DNA of 5,442 nt from Methanomicrobiales archaeon. GTDB lineage: Archaea > Halobacteriota > Methanomicrobia > Methanomicrobiales > Methanospirillaceae. The DNA lies in NCBI GenBank assembly GCA_012798365.1, contig JAAZNH010000198.1, positions 1 through 5,442 of the forward strand, in the 5' to 3' direction. The position numbers and the translations under genes were made by a program. Positions 4,989-5,442 of the stretch are shown here, piece after piece; within the stretch, counting starts at the first letter, position 1, and every line of letters begins with the position of its first letter. Below the pieces are notes generated by a model. That model made no database searches, was not told the DNA's origin, and saw only the letters and a list, made by a program, of their open reading frames with translations.

Positions 4989-5442
4989 TTATTGATTCTC
5001 CAGCGGTGACTCGTCCGTACCAAGGAAGTAGAGGGCATTTTCACCATACTGGACGGGTGCATAATGGGACCCGACATGCGTGAGCCCCTTGAACCGGACA
5101 AGCCAGGATCCGTTGATCTGCCCGGCCATCCGGACCGAGACCGGTTCGGGGGTCAGCGGATCAACCGTGCCGACCACGAGCATGGTATCCTTCTGAATGC
5201 AGGCAAGACCGTCCCAGGTCCCGTTCCAGACAAGGTTGGCCTGTGCCTCGGCCCGGACCCCGGGAGACTGGGTGGGATCGTTCGCATTCTGTCTGAGGAT
5301 GGCAAGCAGGGTGCTGCACTCGGGAACCCGGGCATCGTAGGTACTGGAGTCGAGGATCAGTTTCCGGACGCGTTCAGGATGATCGATGACCAGCTGCTGG
5401 GCCGTCGAGGAGCCCATGGACGCTCCGTACACGTGCATACTG
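4989..5442 (-). CDS. Alpha/beta hydrolase, C-terminal part (5' end outside the window)
   Basis: The C-terminal 150 residues or so of an alpha/beta-fold hydrolase. The frame stays open to the right edge. The Met at 5438 is internal because it sits in the strand leading to the nucleophile elbow (HVYGASMG), so the N-terminal half of the fold is off the window. The catalytic triad can be assigned: the nucleophile Ser of G-A-S-M-G (codon 5418-5420), the acid Asp in GTVDPLTP (codon 5160-5162), and the His in GLTHVGSHYAP (codon 5076-5078, or less likely the His four residues later). The helix after the elbow, AQQLVIDHPERVRKLIL, is typical of the superfamily. Substrate and location cannot be told without the N-terminus. 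The gene ends at TAA 4989-4991 and is convergent with the GNAT gene. Confidence 0.88.
   Translation of the reverse strand, partial: SMHVYGASMGSSTAQQLVIDHPERVRKLILDSSTYDARVPECSTLLAILRQNANDPTQSPGVRAEAQANLVWNGTWDGLACIQKDTMLVVGTVDPLTPEPVSVRMAGQINGSWLVRFKGLTHVGSHYAPVQYGENALYFLGTDESPLENQ

Noticed and set aside
4989..5438. A complete small hydrolase starting at the Met at 5438
   Set aside because: The Met precedes the nucleophile elbow by only six residues. An alpha/beta hydrolase needs several strands before it, and the frame continues past the window edge.

Overview
The window looks like chromosomal DNA of a methanogenic archaeon, most likely of the Methanomicrobiales (a Methanoregula-like genome). 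This is inferred from five things: moderately high G+C, start codons without Shine-Dalgarno sequences but with TATA-like boxes about 30 bases upstream, oligo-T ends after genes, a Cache-domain lipoprotein, and an AAA/DUF4143 ATPase, both of kinds abundant in that order. Genus-level assignment is not possible from the sequence alone.

Layout from left to right. (1) Bases 1-1235 (+) encode nearly all of a UraA-type uracil/xanthine permease whose first few codons lie before the window. (2) Bases 1290-2588 (-) encode a complete AAA ATPase with a C-terminal DUF4143 domain, convergent with uraA. (3) Bases 2589-2936 contain no intact gene. They hold three tandem 34-bp units with a GGTTATAACC palindrome and TATA-like boxes at the ATPase promoter. 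Next comes a second copy of the 3' end of uraA (about 2696-2770, 43 bp identical) that runs into a different C-terminal tail and a hairpin, and then the terminator of the next gene. (4) Bases 2937-4280 (-) encode a secreted lipoprotein with three tandem Cache domains. (5) Bases 4395-4883 (+) encode a GNAT acetyltransferase of the phosphinothricin/methionine-sulfoximine (Pat/MnaT) type, divergent from the lipoprotein and sharing a symmetric promoter region. (6) Bases 4989-5442 (-) are the C-terminal part of an alpha/beta hydrolase that enters from beyond the right edge.

The most notable structure is the ATPase module. The permease tail occurs on both sides of it, in the same reading phase, offset by 1549 bp. 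This fits insertion of a small cassette (ATPase gene plus its repeat promoter) into the 3' end of uraA. The cassette would have supplied a replacement C-terminus and displaced the old tail to 2698-2790. No recombinase is encoded inside, so movement would need help in trans; a relic of a duplicated permease gene is the main alternative. The other genes look like independent single-gene transcription units, and no shared pathway is evident.
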